DNA from: Bombus terrestris
Lineage: Eukaryota > Arthropoda > Insecta > Hymenoptera > Apidae
DNA: 64,000 nucleotides
NCBI RefSeq assembly: GCF_910591885.1
Contig: NW_025963552.1
Location: 1,860,001-1,924,000, forward strand
Direction: 5' to 3'
The number at the start of each line of letters is the position of its first letter. The first letter of the stretch is position 1. The position numbers were made by a program, and so were the translations under genes. The notes below the pieces were generated by a model that saw only the letters and a list, made by a program, of their open reading frames with translations, had not been told where the DNA came from and made no database searches. This document shows positions 27,852 through 38,228 of this stretch, one piece after another.

Positions 27852-30800
27852 CCTAACCTAAAACCAATCCATCTTGCGTTCATTATTCGATATGGTGGCG
27901 ACTTATTTCGAATTTGCGAACGTGTCGGATCGGATGTGAGGTTGGACTAAATTTTTACGAGCGAGCGGAGCGAGCGAGCAACGATCACAATTTGCAAGGT
28001 ATACATATACCTTATATTGCCTTGCATATATTTCGTGTTAGTACCTAATTTTGTCAGCCACTTCGGACATCACATTGGACTGTAGTATGTGGAAATAGTA
28101 CTATTTATGTGAAACTATTCACAAACTGTAAACATTTGTCAGCAGGCAATAGGATAAAGACTTCCGGCTCCTCGGGCTGGTGCGAATGTTTCAATGTCCG
28201 TATGTGCCAAACCGTTGGATTGTGACACACCTTTACGCGTCTCTCGTTCGCTGCGCTCGCTCGAAAACTATAGCCTAACCTAAAACCAATCCATCTTGCG
28301 TTCATTATTCGATATGGTGGCGACTTATTTCGAATTTGCGAACGTGTCGGATCGGATGTGAGGTTGGACTAAATTTTTACGAGCGAGCGGAGCGAGCGAG
28401 CAACGATCACAATTTGCAAGGTATACATATACCTTATATTGCCTTGCATATATTTCGTGTTAGTACCTAATTTTGTCAGCCACTTCGGACATCACATTGG
28501 ACTGTAGTATGTGGAAATAGTACTATTTATGTGAAACTATTCACAAACTGTAAACATTTGTCAGCAGGCAATAGGATAAAGACTTCCGGCTCCTCGGGCT
28601 GGTGCGAATGTTTCAATGTCCGTATGTGCCAAACCGTTGGATTGTGACACACCTTTACGCGTCTCTCGTTCGCTGCGCTCGCTCGAAAACTATAGCGTAA
28701 CCTAAAACCAATCCATCTTGCGTTCATTATTCGATATGGTGGCGACATATTTCGAATTTGCGAACGTGTCGGATCGGATGTGAGGTTGGACTAAATTTTT
28801 ACGAGCGAGCGGAGCGAGCGAGCAACGATCACAATTTGCAAGGTATACATATACCTTATATTGCCTTGCATATATTTCGTGTTAGTACCTAATTTTGTCA
28901 GCCACTTCGGACATCACATTGGACTGTAGTAAGTGGAAATAGAACTATTTATGTGAAACTATTCACAAACTGTAAACATTTGTCAGCAGGCAATAGGATA
29001 AAGACTTCCGGCTCCTCGGGCTGGTGCGAATGTTTCAATGTCAGTATGTGCCAAACCGTTGGACTGTGACACACCGTTACGCGTCGCTCGCTCGCTGCGC
29101 TCGCTCGAAAACTATAGCGTAACCTAAAACCAATCCATCTTGCGTTCATTATTCGATATGGTGGCGACTTATTTCGAATTTGCGAACGTGTCGGATCGGA
29201 TGTGAGGTTGGACTAAATTTTTACGAGCGAGAGGAGCGAGCGAGCAACTATCACAATTTGCAAGGTATACATATACTTTGCAATATGCATATATATCGTG
29301 TTAGTACCTAATTTTGTCAGCCACTTCGGACATCACATTGCACTGTAGTATGTCGAAATAGAACTATTTATGCGAAACTATTCACAAACTGTAAACATTT
29401 GTCAGCAGGCTATAGGATAAAGACTTCCGGCTCCTCGGGCTGGTGCGAATGTTTCAATGTCAGTATGTGCCAAACCGTTGGACTGTGACACACCTTTACG
29501 CGTCGCTCGCTCGCTGCGCTCGCTCGAAAACTATAGCGTAACCTAAAACCAATCCATCTTGCGTTCATTATTCGATATGGTGGCGACTTATTTCGAATTT
29601 GCGAACGTGTCGGATCGTATGTGAGGTTGGACTAAATTTTTACGAGCGAGAGGAGCGAGCGAGCAACTATCACAATTAGAAAGGTATACATATACCTTGC
29701 AATATGCATATATATCGTGTTAGTACCTAATTTTGTCAGCCACTTCGGACATCACATTGCACTGTAGTATGTCGAAATAGAACTATTTATGCGAAACTAT
29801 TCACAAACTGTAAACATTTGTCGGCAGGCTATAGGATAAAGACTTCCGGCTCCACGGGCTGGTGCGAATGTTTCAATGTCAGTATGTGCCAAACCGTTGG
29901 ACTGTGACACACCTTTACGCGTCTCTCGCTCGCTGCGCTCGCTCGAAAACTATAGCGTAACCTAAAACCAATCCATCTTGCGTTCATTATTCGATATGGT
30001 GGCGACTTATTTCGAATTTGCGAACGTGTCGGATCGGATGTGAGGTTGGACTAAATTTTTACGAGCGAGCGGAGCGAGCGAGCATCGATCACAATATGCA
30101 AGGTATACATATACCTTGCAATATGCATATATATCGTGTTAGTACCTAATTTCGTCAGCCACTTCGGACATCACATTGCCCTGTAGTATGTGGAAATAGT
30201 ACTATTTATGTGAAACTATTCACAAACTGTAAACATTTGTCAGCAGGCAATAGGATAAATACTTCCGGCTCCTCTGGCTGGTGAGAATGTTTCAATGTCC
30301 GTATGTGCCAAACCGTTAGATTGTGATACACCTTCACGCGTCTCTCGCTCGCTGCGCTCGCTCGAAAACTATAGCCTAACCTAAAACCAATCCCTCTTGC
30401 GTTAGTCATTCGATATGAAGGCGACTTATTTCGAATTTGCGAACGTGTCGGATCGGATGTGAGGTTGGACTAAATTTTTACGAGCGAGCGGAGCGAGCGA
30501 GCAACGATCACAATTTGCAAGGTATACATATATCTTGCAATATGCATATATATCGTGTTAGTACCTAATTTTGTCAGCCACTTCGGACATCACATTGCAC
30601 TGTAGTATGTCGAAATAGTACTATTTATGTGAAACTATTCACAAACTGTAAACATTTGTCAGCAGGCTATAGGATAAAGACTTCCGGCTCCTCGGGCTGG
30701 TGCGTATGTTTCAATGTCAGTATGTGCCAAACCGTTGGATTGTGACACACCTTTACGCGTCTCTCGCTCGCTGCGCTCGCTCGAAAACTATAGCGTAACC

Positions 30801-33569
30801 TAAAACCAATCCATCTTGCGTTCATTATTCGATATGGTGGCGACTTATTTCGAATTTGCGAACGTGTCGGATCGGATGTGAGGTTGGACTAAATTTTTAC
30901 GAGCGAGCGGTGCGAGCGAGCATCGATCACAATATGCAAGGTATACATATACCTTGCAATATGCATATATATCGTGTTAGTACCTAATTTCGTCAGCCAC
31001 TTCGGACATCACATTGCCCTGTAGTATGTGGAAATAGTACTATTTATGTGAAACTATTCACAAACTGTAAACATTTGTCAGCAGGCAATATGATAAAGAC
31101 ATCCGGCTCCTCGGCCTGGTGCGAATGTTTCAATGTCCGTATGTGCCAAACCGTTGGATTGTGACACACCTTTACGCGTCTCTCGTTCGCTGCGCTCGCT
31201 CGAAAACTATAGCCTAACCTAAAACCAATCCATCTTGCGTTCATTATTCGATATGGTGGCGACTTATTTCGAATTTGCGAACGTGTCGGATCGGATGTGA
31301 GGTTGGACTAAATTTTTACGAGCGAGCGGAGCGAGCGAGCAACGATCACAATTTGCAAGGTATACATATACCTTATATTGCCTTGCATATATTTCGTGTT
31401 AGTACCTAATTTTGTCAGCCACTTCGGACATCACATTGGACTGTAGTATGTGGAAATAGTACTATTTATGTGAAACTATTCACAAACTGTAAACATTTGT
31501 CAGCAGGCAATAGGATAAAGACTTCCGGCTCCTCGGGCTGGTGCGAATGTTTCAATGTCCGTATGTGCCAAACCGTTGGATTGTGACACACCTTTACGCG
31601 TCTCTCGTTCGCTGCGCTCGCTCGAAAACTATAGCGTAACCTAAAACCAATCCATCTTGCGTTCATTATTCGATATGGTGGCGACTTATTTCGAATTTGC
31701 GAACGTGTCGGATCGGATGTGAGGTTGGACTAAATTTTTACGAGCGACCGGAGCGAGCGAGCAACGATCACAATTTGCAAGGTATACATATACCTTATAT
31801 TGCCTTGCATATATTTCGTGTTAGTACCTAATTTTGTCAGCCACTTCGGACATCACATTGGACTGTAGTATGTGGAAATAGTACTATTTATGTGAAACTA
31901 TTCACAAACTGTAAACATTTGTCAGCAGGCAATAGGATAAAGACTTCCGGCTCCTCGGGCTGGTGCGAATGTTTCAATGTCCGTATGTGCCAAACCGTTG
32001 GATTGTGACACACCTTTACGCGTCTCTCGTTCGCTGCGCTCGCTCGAAAACTATAGCGTAACCTAAAACCAATCCATCTTGCGTTCATTATTCGATATGG
32101 TGGCGACTTATTTCGAATTTGCGAACGTGTCGGATCGGATGTGAGGTTGGACTAAATTTTTACGAGCGACCGGAGCGAGCGAGCAACGATCACAATTTGC
32201 AAGGTATACATATACCTTATATTGCCTTGCATATATTTCGTGTTAGTACCTAATTTTGTCAGCCACTTCGGACATCACATTGGACTGTAGTATGTGGAAA
32301 TAGTACTATTTATGTGAAACTATTCACAAACTGTAAACATTTGTCAGCAGGCAATAGGATAAAGACTTCCGGCTCCTCGGGCTGGTGCGAATGTTTCAAT
32401 GTCAGTATGTGCCAAACCGTTGGACTGTGACACACCTTTACGCGTCTCTCGCTCGCTGCGCTCGCTCGAAAACTATAGCGTAACCTAAAACCAATCCATC
32501 TTGCGTTCATTATTCGATATGGTGGCGACTTATTTCGAATTTGCGAACGTGTCGGATCGGATGTGAGGTTGGACTAAATTTTTACGAGCGAGCGGAGCGA
32601 GCGAGCAACGATCACAATTCGCAAGGTATACATATACCTTGCAATATGCATATATATCGTGTTAGTACCTAATTTTGTTAGCCACTTCGGACATCACATT
32701 GGACTGTAGTATGTGGAAATAGTACTATTTATGTGAAACTATTCACAAACTGTAAACATTTGTCAGCAGGCAATAGGATAAATACTTCCGGCTCCTCTGG
32801 CTGGTGCGAATGTTTCAATGTCCGTATGTGCCAAACCGTTGGATTGTGATACACCTTCACGCGTCTCTCGCTCGCTGCGCTCGCTCGAAAACTATAGCCT
32901 AACCTAAAACCAATCCCTCTTGCGTTAGTCATTCGATATGAAGGCGACTTATTTCGAATTTGCGAACGTGTCGGATCGGATGTGAGGTTGGACTAAATTT
33001 TTACGAGCGAGCGGAGCGAGCGAGCAACGATCACAATTTGCAAGGTATACATATACCTTGCAATATGCATATATATCGTGTTAGTACCTAATTTTGTCAG
33101 CCACTTCGGACATCACATTGCACTGTAGTATGTCGAAATAGTACTATTTATGTGAAACTATTCACAAACTGTAAACATTTGTCAGCAGGCAATAGGATAA
33201 AGACTTCCGGCTCCTCGGGCTGGTGCGAATGTTTCAATGTCAGTATGTGCCAAACCGTTGGACTGTGACACACCTTTACGCGTCTCTCGCTCGCTGCGCT
33301 CGCTCGAAAACTATAGCCTAACCTAAAACCAATCCATCTTGCGTTCATTATTCGATATGGTGGCGACTTATTTCGAATTTACGAACGTGTCGGATCGGAT
33401 GTGAGGTTGGACTAAATTTTTACGAGCGAGCGGAGCGAGCGAGCAACGATCACAATTTGCAAGGTATACATATACCTTATATTGCCTTGCATATATTTCG
33501 TGTTAGTACCTAATTTTGTCAGCCACTTCGGACATCACATTGGACTGTAGTATGTGGAAATAGTACTAT

Positions 33570-33770
33570 TTATGTGAAACTATTCACAAACTGTAAACAT
33601 TTGTCAGCAGGCAATAGGATAAAGACTTCCGGCTCCTCGGGCTGGTGCGAATGTTTCAATGTCCGTATGTGCCAAACCGTTGGATTGTGACACACCTTTA
33701 CGCGTCTCTCGTTCGCTGCGCTCGCTCGAAAACTATAGCCTAACCTAAAACCAATCCATCTTGCGTTCAT
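33570..33770 (-). other. Recurrent 66-codon minus-strand open frame, judged non-coding
   Basis: The frame runs from an ATG at 33770 to a TAA at 33570-33572 and recurs with 66-73 codons in most monomers. I see no signal peptide, membrane segment or known motif. Three observations argue against a gene. The monomer class with GGCTATAGG instead of GGCAATAGG (31 units, for example 1220, 2896, 10031, 24741, 57566) turns a Leu codon into TAG. The CCTATACGCG class (4994, 7930, 12970, 17594) turns Lys into TAG. Unit 55459 has its own Glu-to-TAG change. About 36 of 151 units are therefore broken, and broken units have been amplified as readily as intact ones. Differences among intact copies are largely amino-acid changing (Trp/Gly, Ser/Gly/Asp, Arg/Gly, Ser/Asn, Leu/Arg). 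Confidence 0.85.
33707..33728. repeat. Left GC-rich stem arm (CGCTCG type)
   Basis: This arm reads TCTCGTTCGCTG then CGCTCGCTCG. It is complementary to 33845-33866 apart from an outermost mismatch, a central G/C mismatch and a T/C difference. In many monomers, for example near 2196-2217, it reads TCTCGCTCGCTG and the T/C difference disappears. It is the most CpG-dense part of the monomer. The two arms are separated by 116 bases, giving a 160-bp inverted repeat nested inside the larger fold-back. Confidence 0.9.
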
Positions 33771-33844
33771 TATTCGATATGGTGGCGACTTATTTCGAAT
33801 TTGCGAACGTGTCGGATCGGATGTGAGGTTGGACTAAATTTTTA

Positions 33845-33866
33845 CGAGCGAGCGGAGCGAGCGAGC
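33845..33866. repeat. Right GC-rich stem arm, two 9-mers GAGCGAGCG
   Basis: This arm reads CGAGCGAGCG GAGCGAGCGAGC, which is two direct copies of the 9-mer GAGCGAGCG plus short flanks, so it is internally repetitive as well as complementary to the left arm. Diagnostic variants of this arm track the duplication blocks. GCGGTGCGAGC occurs near 3180, 8634, 27549, 30910, 36375 and 43541. GCGACCGG occurs near 20814, 22077, 24180, 26285, 31746, 42287, 52787, 55317 and 59528. GCGAGAGG occurs near 29229, 29648, 34694, 35114 and 57428. Confidence 0.9.
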
Positions 33867-33882
33867 AACGATCACAATTTGC

Positions 33883-33900
33883 AAGGTATACATATACCTT
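33883..33900. repeat. AT-rich short palindrome AAGGTATA-CA-TATACCTT
   Basis: This is a perfect inverted repeat with 8-bp arms and a 2-base CA spacer in long-class monomers. In short-class monomers the arms lengthen to GCAAGGTATA/TATACCTTGC, and to 12 bp (TTGCAAGGTATA/TATACCTTGCAA) when the preceding bases are TT. The long/short class difference begins right at its 3-prime edge, so this may be the exchange or slippage site that created the two classes (inference). Rare variants disrupt it: TATATCTTGC (for example about 25067, 30532, 45268, 49889, 51149) and TATACCATAT (about 40218, 51989, 54521, 62518). Confidence 0.9.
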
Positions 33901-33979
33901 ATATTGCCTTGCATATATTTCGTGTTAGTACCTAATTTTGTCAGCCACTTCGGACATCACATTGGACTGTAGTATGTGG

Positions 33980-33993
33980 AAATAGTACTATTT
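33980..33993. repeat. 14-bp perfect palindrome AAATAGTACTATTT
   Basis: This is a self-complementary 14-mer present once in most monomers, just before the phase mark. It falls outside the large fold-back. In some monomer classes the centre is changed: AAATAGAACTATTT (for example about 10020, 12121, 29357, 35242) or AAATAGTGCTATTT (about 2046, 3304, 5402, 8757). These lose perfect symmetry at the centre only. It resembles a dyad binding site for a dimeric protein, but nothing in the window shows such a role. Confidence 0.9.
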
Positions 33994-36900
33994 ATGTGAA
34001 ACTATTCACAAACTGTAAACATTTGTCAGCAGGCAATAGGATAAAGACTTCCGGCTCCTCGGGCTGGTGCGAATGTTTCAATGTCCGTATGTGCCAAACC
34101 GTTGGATTGTGGCACACCTTTACGCGTCTCTCGTTCGCTGCGCTCGCTCGAAAACTATAGCGTAACCTAAAACCAATCCATCTTGCGTTCATTATTCGAT
34201 ATGGTGGCGACATATTTCGAATTTGCGAACGTGTCGGATCGGATGTGAGGTTGGACTAAATTTTTACGAGCGAGCGGAGCGAGCGAGCAACGATCACAAT
34301 TTGCAAGGTATACATATACCTTATATTGCCTTGCATATATTTCGTGTTAGTACCTAATTTTGTCAGCCACGTCGGACATCACATTGGACTGTAGTAAGTG
34401 GAAATAGTACTATTTATGTGAAACTATTCACAAACTGTAAACATTTGTCAGCAGGCAATAGGATAAAGACTTCCGGCTCCTCGGGCTGGTGCGAATGTTT
34501 CAATGTCAGTATGTGCCAAACCGTTGGACTGTGACACACCTTTACGCGTCGCTCGCTCGCTGCGCTCGCTCGAAAACTATAGCGTAACCTAAAACCAATC
34601 CATCTTGCGTTCATTATTCGATATGGTGGCGACTTATTTCGAATTTGCGAACGTGTCGGATCGGATGTGAGGTTGGACTAAATTTTTACGAGCGAGAGGA
34701 GCGAGCGAGCAACTATCACAATTTGCAAGGTATACATATACCTTGCAATATGCATATATATCGTGTTAGTACCTAATTTTGTCAGCCACTTCGGACATCA
34801 CATTGCACTGTAGTATGTCGAAATAGAACTATTTATGCGAAACTATTCACAAACTGTAAACATTTGTCAGCAGGCTATAGGATAAAGACTTCCGGCTCCT
34901 CGGGCTGGTGCGAATGTTTCAATGTCAGTATGTGCCAAACCGTTGGACTGTGACACACCTTTACGCGTCGCTCGCTCGCTGCGCTCGCTCGAAAACTATA
35001 GCGTAACCTAAAACCAATCCATCTTGCGTTCATTATTCGATATGGTGGCGACTTATTTCGAATTTGCGAACGTGTCGGATCGGATGTGAGGTTGGACTAA
35101 ATTTTTACGAGCGAGAGGAGCGAGCGAGCAACTATCACAATTTGCAAGGTATACATATACCTTGCAATATGCATATATATCGTGTTAGTACCTAATTTTG
35201 TCAGCCACTTCGGACATCACATTGCACTGTAGTATGTCGAAATAGAACTATTTATGCGAAACTATTCACAAACTGTAAACATTTGTCAGCAGGCTATAGG
35301 ATAAAGACTTCCGGCTCCTCGGGCTGGTGCGAATGTTTCAATGTCAGTATGTGCCAAACCGTTGGACTGTGACACACCTTTACGCGTCTCTCGCTCGCTG
35401 CGCTCGCTCGAAAACTATAGCGTAACCTAAAACCAATCCATCTTGCGTTCATTATTCGATATGGTGGCGACTTATTTCGAATTTGCGAACGTGTCGGATC
35501 GGATGTGAGGTTGGACTAAATTTTTACGAGCGAGCGGAGCGAGCGAGCATCGATCACAATATGCAAGGTATACATATACCTTGCAATATGCATATATATC
35601 GTGTTAGTACCTAATTTCGTCAGCCACTTCGGACATCACATTGCCCTGTAGTATGTGGAAATAGTACTATTTATGTGAAACTATTCACAAACTGTAAACA
35701 TTTGTCAGCAGGCAATAGGATAAATACTTCCGGCTCCTCTGGCTGGTGAGAATGTTTCAATGTCCGTATGTGCCAAACCGTTAGATTGTGATACACCTTC
35801 ACGCGTCTCTCGCTCGCTGCGCTCGCTCGAAAACTATAGCCTAACCTAAAACCAATCCCTCTTGCGTTAGTCATTCGATATGAAGGCGACTTATTTCGAA
35901 TTTGCGAACGTGTCGGATCGGATGTGAGGTTGGACTAAATTTTTACGAGCGAGCGGAGCGAGCGAGCAACGATCACAATTTGCAAGGTATACATATATCT
36001 TGCAATATGCATATATATCGTGTTAGTACCTAATTTTGTCAGCCACTTCGGACATCACATTGCACTGTAGTATGTCGAAATAGTACTATTTATGTGAAAC
36101 TATTCACAAACTGTAAACATTTGTCAGCAGGCTATAGGATAAAGACTTCCGGCTCCTCGGGCTGGTGCGTATGTTTCAATGTCAGTATGTGCCAAACCGT
36201 TGGATTGTGACACACCTTTACGCGTCTCTCGCTCGCTGCGCTCGCTCGAAAACTATAGCGTAACCTAAAACCAATCCATCTTGCGTTCATTATTCGATAT
36301 GGTGGCGACTTATTTCGAATTTGCGAACGTGTCGGATCGGATGTGAGGTTGGACTAAATTTTTACGAGCGAGCGGTGCGAGCGAGCATCGATCACAATAT
36401 GCAAGGTATACATATACCTTGCAATATGCATATATATCGTGTTAGTACCTAATTTCGTCAGCCACTTCGGACATCACATTGCCCTGTAGTATATGGAAAT
36501 AGTACTATTTATGTGAAACTATTCACAAACTGTAAACATTTGTCAGCAGGCAATATGATAAAGACATCCGGCTCCTCGGCCTGGTGCGAATGTTTCAATG
36601 TCAGTATGTGCCAAACCGTTGGATTGTGACACACCTTTACGCGTCTCTCGCTCGCTGCGCTCGCTCGAAAGCTGTAGCCTAACCTCAAACTAATCCATCT
36701 TGCGTTCATTATTCGATATGGTGGCGACTTATTTCGAATTTGCGAACGTGTCGGATCGGATGTGAGGTTGGACTAAATTTTTACGAGCGAGCGGAGCGAG
36801 CGAGCAACGATCACAATTTGCAAGGTATACATATACCTTATATTGCCTTGCATATATTTCGTGTTAGTACCTAATTTTGTCAGCCACTTCGGACATCACA

Positions 36901-38220
36901 TTGGACTGTAGTATGTGGAAATAGTACTATTTATGTGAAACTATTCACAAACTGTAAACATTTGTCAGCAGGCAATAGGATAAAGACTTCCGGCTCCTCG
37001 GGCTGGTGCGAATGTTTCAATGTCCGTATGTGCCAAACCGTTGGATTGTGACACACCTTTACGCGTCTCTCGTTCGCTGCGCTCGCTCGAAAACTATAGC
37101 CTAACCTAAAACCAATCCATCTTGCGTTCATTATTCGATATGGTGGCGACTTATTTCAAATTTGCGAACGTGTCGGATCGGATGTGAGGTTGGACTAAAT
37201 TTTTACGAGCGAGCGGAGCGAGCGAGCAACGATCACAATTTGCAAGGTATACATATACCTTATATTGCCTTGCATATATTTCGTGTTAGTACCTAATTTT
37301 GTCAGCCACTTCGGACATCACATTGGACTGTAGTATGTGGAAATAGTACTATTTATGTGAAACTATTCACAAACTGTAAACATTTGTCAGCAGGCAATAG
37401 GATAAAGACTTCCGGCTCCTCGGGCTGGTGCGAATGTTTCAATGTCAGTATGTGCCAAACCGTTGGACTGTGACACACCTTTACGCGTCTCTCGCTCGCT
37501 GCGCTCGCTCGAAAACTATAGCGTAACCTAAAACCAATCCATCTTGCGTTCATTATTCGATATGGTGGCGACTTATTTCGAATTTGCGAACGTGTCGGAT
37601 CGGATGTGAGGTTGGACTAAATTTTTACGAGCGAGCGGAGCGAGCGAGCAACGATCACAATTTGCAAGGTATACATATACCTTGCAATATGCATATATAT
37701 CGTGTTAGTACCTAATTTTGTTAGCCACTTCGGACATCACATTGGACTGTAGTATGTGGAAATAGTACTATTTATGTGAAACTATTCACAAACTGTAAAC
37801 ATTTGTCAGCAGGCAATAGGATAAATACTTCCGGCTCCTCTGGCTGGTGCGAATGTTTCAATGTCCGTATGTGCCAAACCGTTGGATTGTGATACACCTT
37901 CACGCGTCTCTCGCTCGCTGCGCTCGCTCGAAAACTATAGCCTAACCTAAAACCAATCCCTCTTGCGTTAGTCATTCGATATGGTGGCGACTTATTTCGA
38001 ATTTGCGAACGTGTCGGATCGGATGTGAGGTTGGACTAAATTTTTACGAGCGAGCGGAGCGAGCGAGCAACGATCACAATTTGCAAGGTATACATATACC
38101 TTATATTGCCTTGCATATATTTCGTGTTAGTACCTAATTTTGTCAGCCACTTCGGACATCACATTGGACTGTAGTATGTGGAAATAGTACTATTTATGTG
38201 AAACTATTCACAAACTGTAA

Positions 38221-38228
38221 CATAACAA
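38221..38228. repeat. 8-bp insertion CATAACAA, copy 1
   Basis: Most units read CACAAACTGTAAACATTTG here; this one reads CACAAACTGTAACATAACAA followed by ACATTTG. The inserted bases partly echo the adjacent AACA, so local slippage is plausible. It shifts the recurrent minus-strand frame. Confidence 0.93.

Larger units (their letters stand above)
33655..33907. repeat. Monomer-scale imperfect palindrome (fold-back), one per monomer
   Basis: Within this representative monomer the sequence 33657-33779 can be paired with the reverse complement of 33791-33906 around an 11-base loop (33780-33790, containing GGTGGCGACT). From the loop outward the paired landmarks are ATTCGA..ATA with TATTTCGAAT, CGTTC with GAACG, AATCC with GGATC/GGATG, AACCT with AGGTT, CGCTCGCTCG with CGAGCGAGCG, ATTGTGA with TCACAAT, ACC..TTG with CAAGGT, GTAT.TG with CATATAC, and CAAT with ATTG. 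By hand roughly 80 of about 120 positions pair, with one asymmetric gap of about 10 bases (33691-33706). The same arrangement recurs in every monomer. It may be the relic of an inverted duplication or of a MITE/fold-back element that founded the satellite; that origin is inference. Confidence 0.7.
33570..33991. repeat. Representative 422-bp monomer (long class)
   Basis: This unit illustrates the long class. After TATACCTT it reads ATATTGCCTTGCATATATTTCG, where the short class has GCAATATGCATATATATCG; that site alone makes the 3-bp length difference. Long-class units start at 376, 798, 4572, 7508, 9187, 9609, 10869, 11710, 12970, 13811, 14233, 15493, 16334, 17594, 20111, 20533, 21374, 21796, 23056, 23478, 23900, 25160, 25582, 26004, 27683, 28105, 28527, 31044, 31466, 31888, 33148, 33570, 33992, 36509, 36931, 37772, 38194, 38624, 39892, 41153, 41575, 41997, 43676, 44098, 44520, 46618, 48297, 48719, 49141, 50401, every unit from 51661 to 56725, 58404, 58826, 59248, 60927, 61768 and 62190. 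Hand-counted GC of this unit is 183/422. Confidence 0.95.
27852..36601. repeat. 13-monomer higher-order repeat, period 5,465 bp, shared over about 3.3 kb
   Basis: The block at about 27852-31136 matches about 33317-36601 at an offset of 5,465 bp (13 units). The sets 28105, 28527, 28949, 29368, 29787, 30206, 30625 and 33570, 33992, 34414, 34833, 35252, 35671, 36090 align one to one. Shared markers include GGCGACATATT (28743, 34208), GCGAGAGG (29229/29648 and 34694/35114), CTGGTGAGAATG (30279, 35744) and GGTGCGTATG (30701, 36166). Colinearity ends inside unit 31044. Units 31466, 31888, 32310, 32729 and 33148 fill the rest of the first period. Private changes such as CAATTAGAAAGG at 29675 show some age. 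Confidence 0.85.

Noticed and set aside
33681..33728. Hammerhead ribozyme, often found in satellites
   Set aside because: I did not find the CTGATGA core on either strand of the monomer, despite the GAAA after the stem arm.
33707..33770. Rho-independent terminator
   Set aside because: The GC stem has a 116-base loop and no adjacent T-tract placed as in a terminator, and nothing suggests a bacterial genome.
33791..33810. CENP-B box
   Set aside because: The TTCGAATTTGCGAA stretch does not fit the TTCG....A..CGGG pattern, and no better candidate was seen.
33707..33866. Terminal inverted repeats of a present-day transposon
   Set aside because: The arms are internal to every tandem unit, there is no target-site duplication around them, and no transposase is present. 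An ancient origin remains possible but is not shown.
33901..33925. TATA box or promoter in the AT-rich patch
   Set aside because: TATATAT-like bases are expected in an AT-rich palindrome. No downstream transcription unit or other promoter element supports it.
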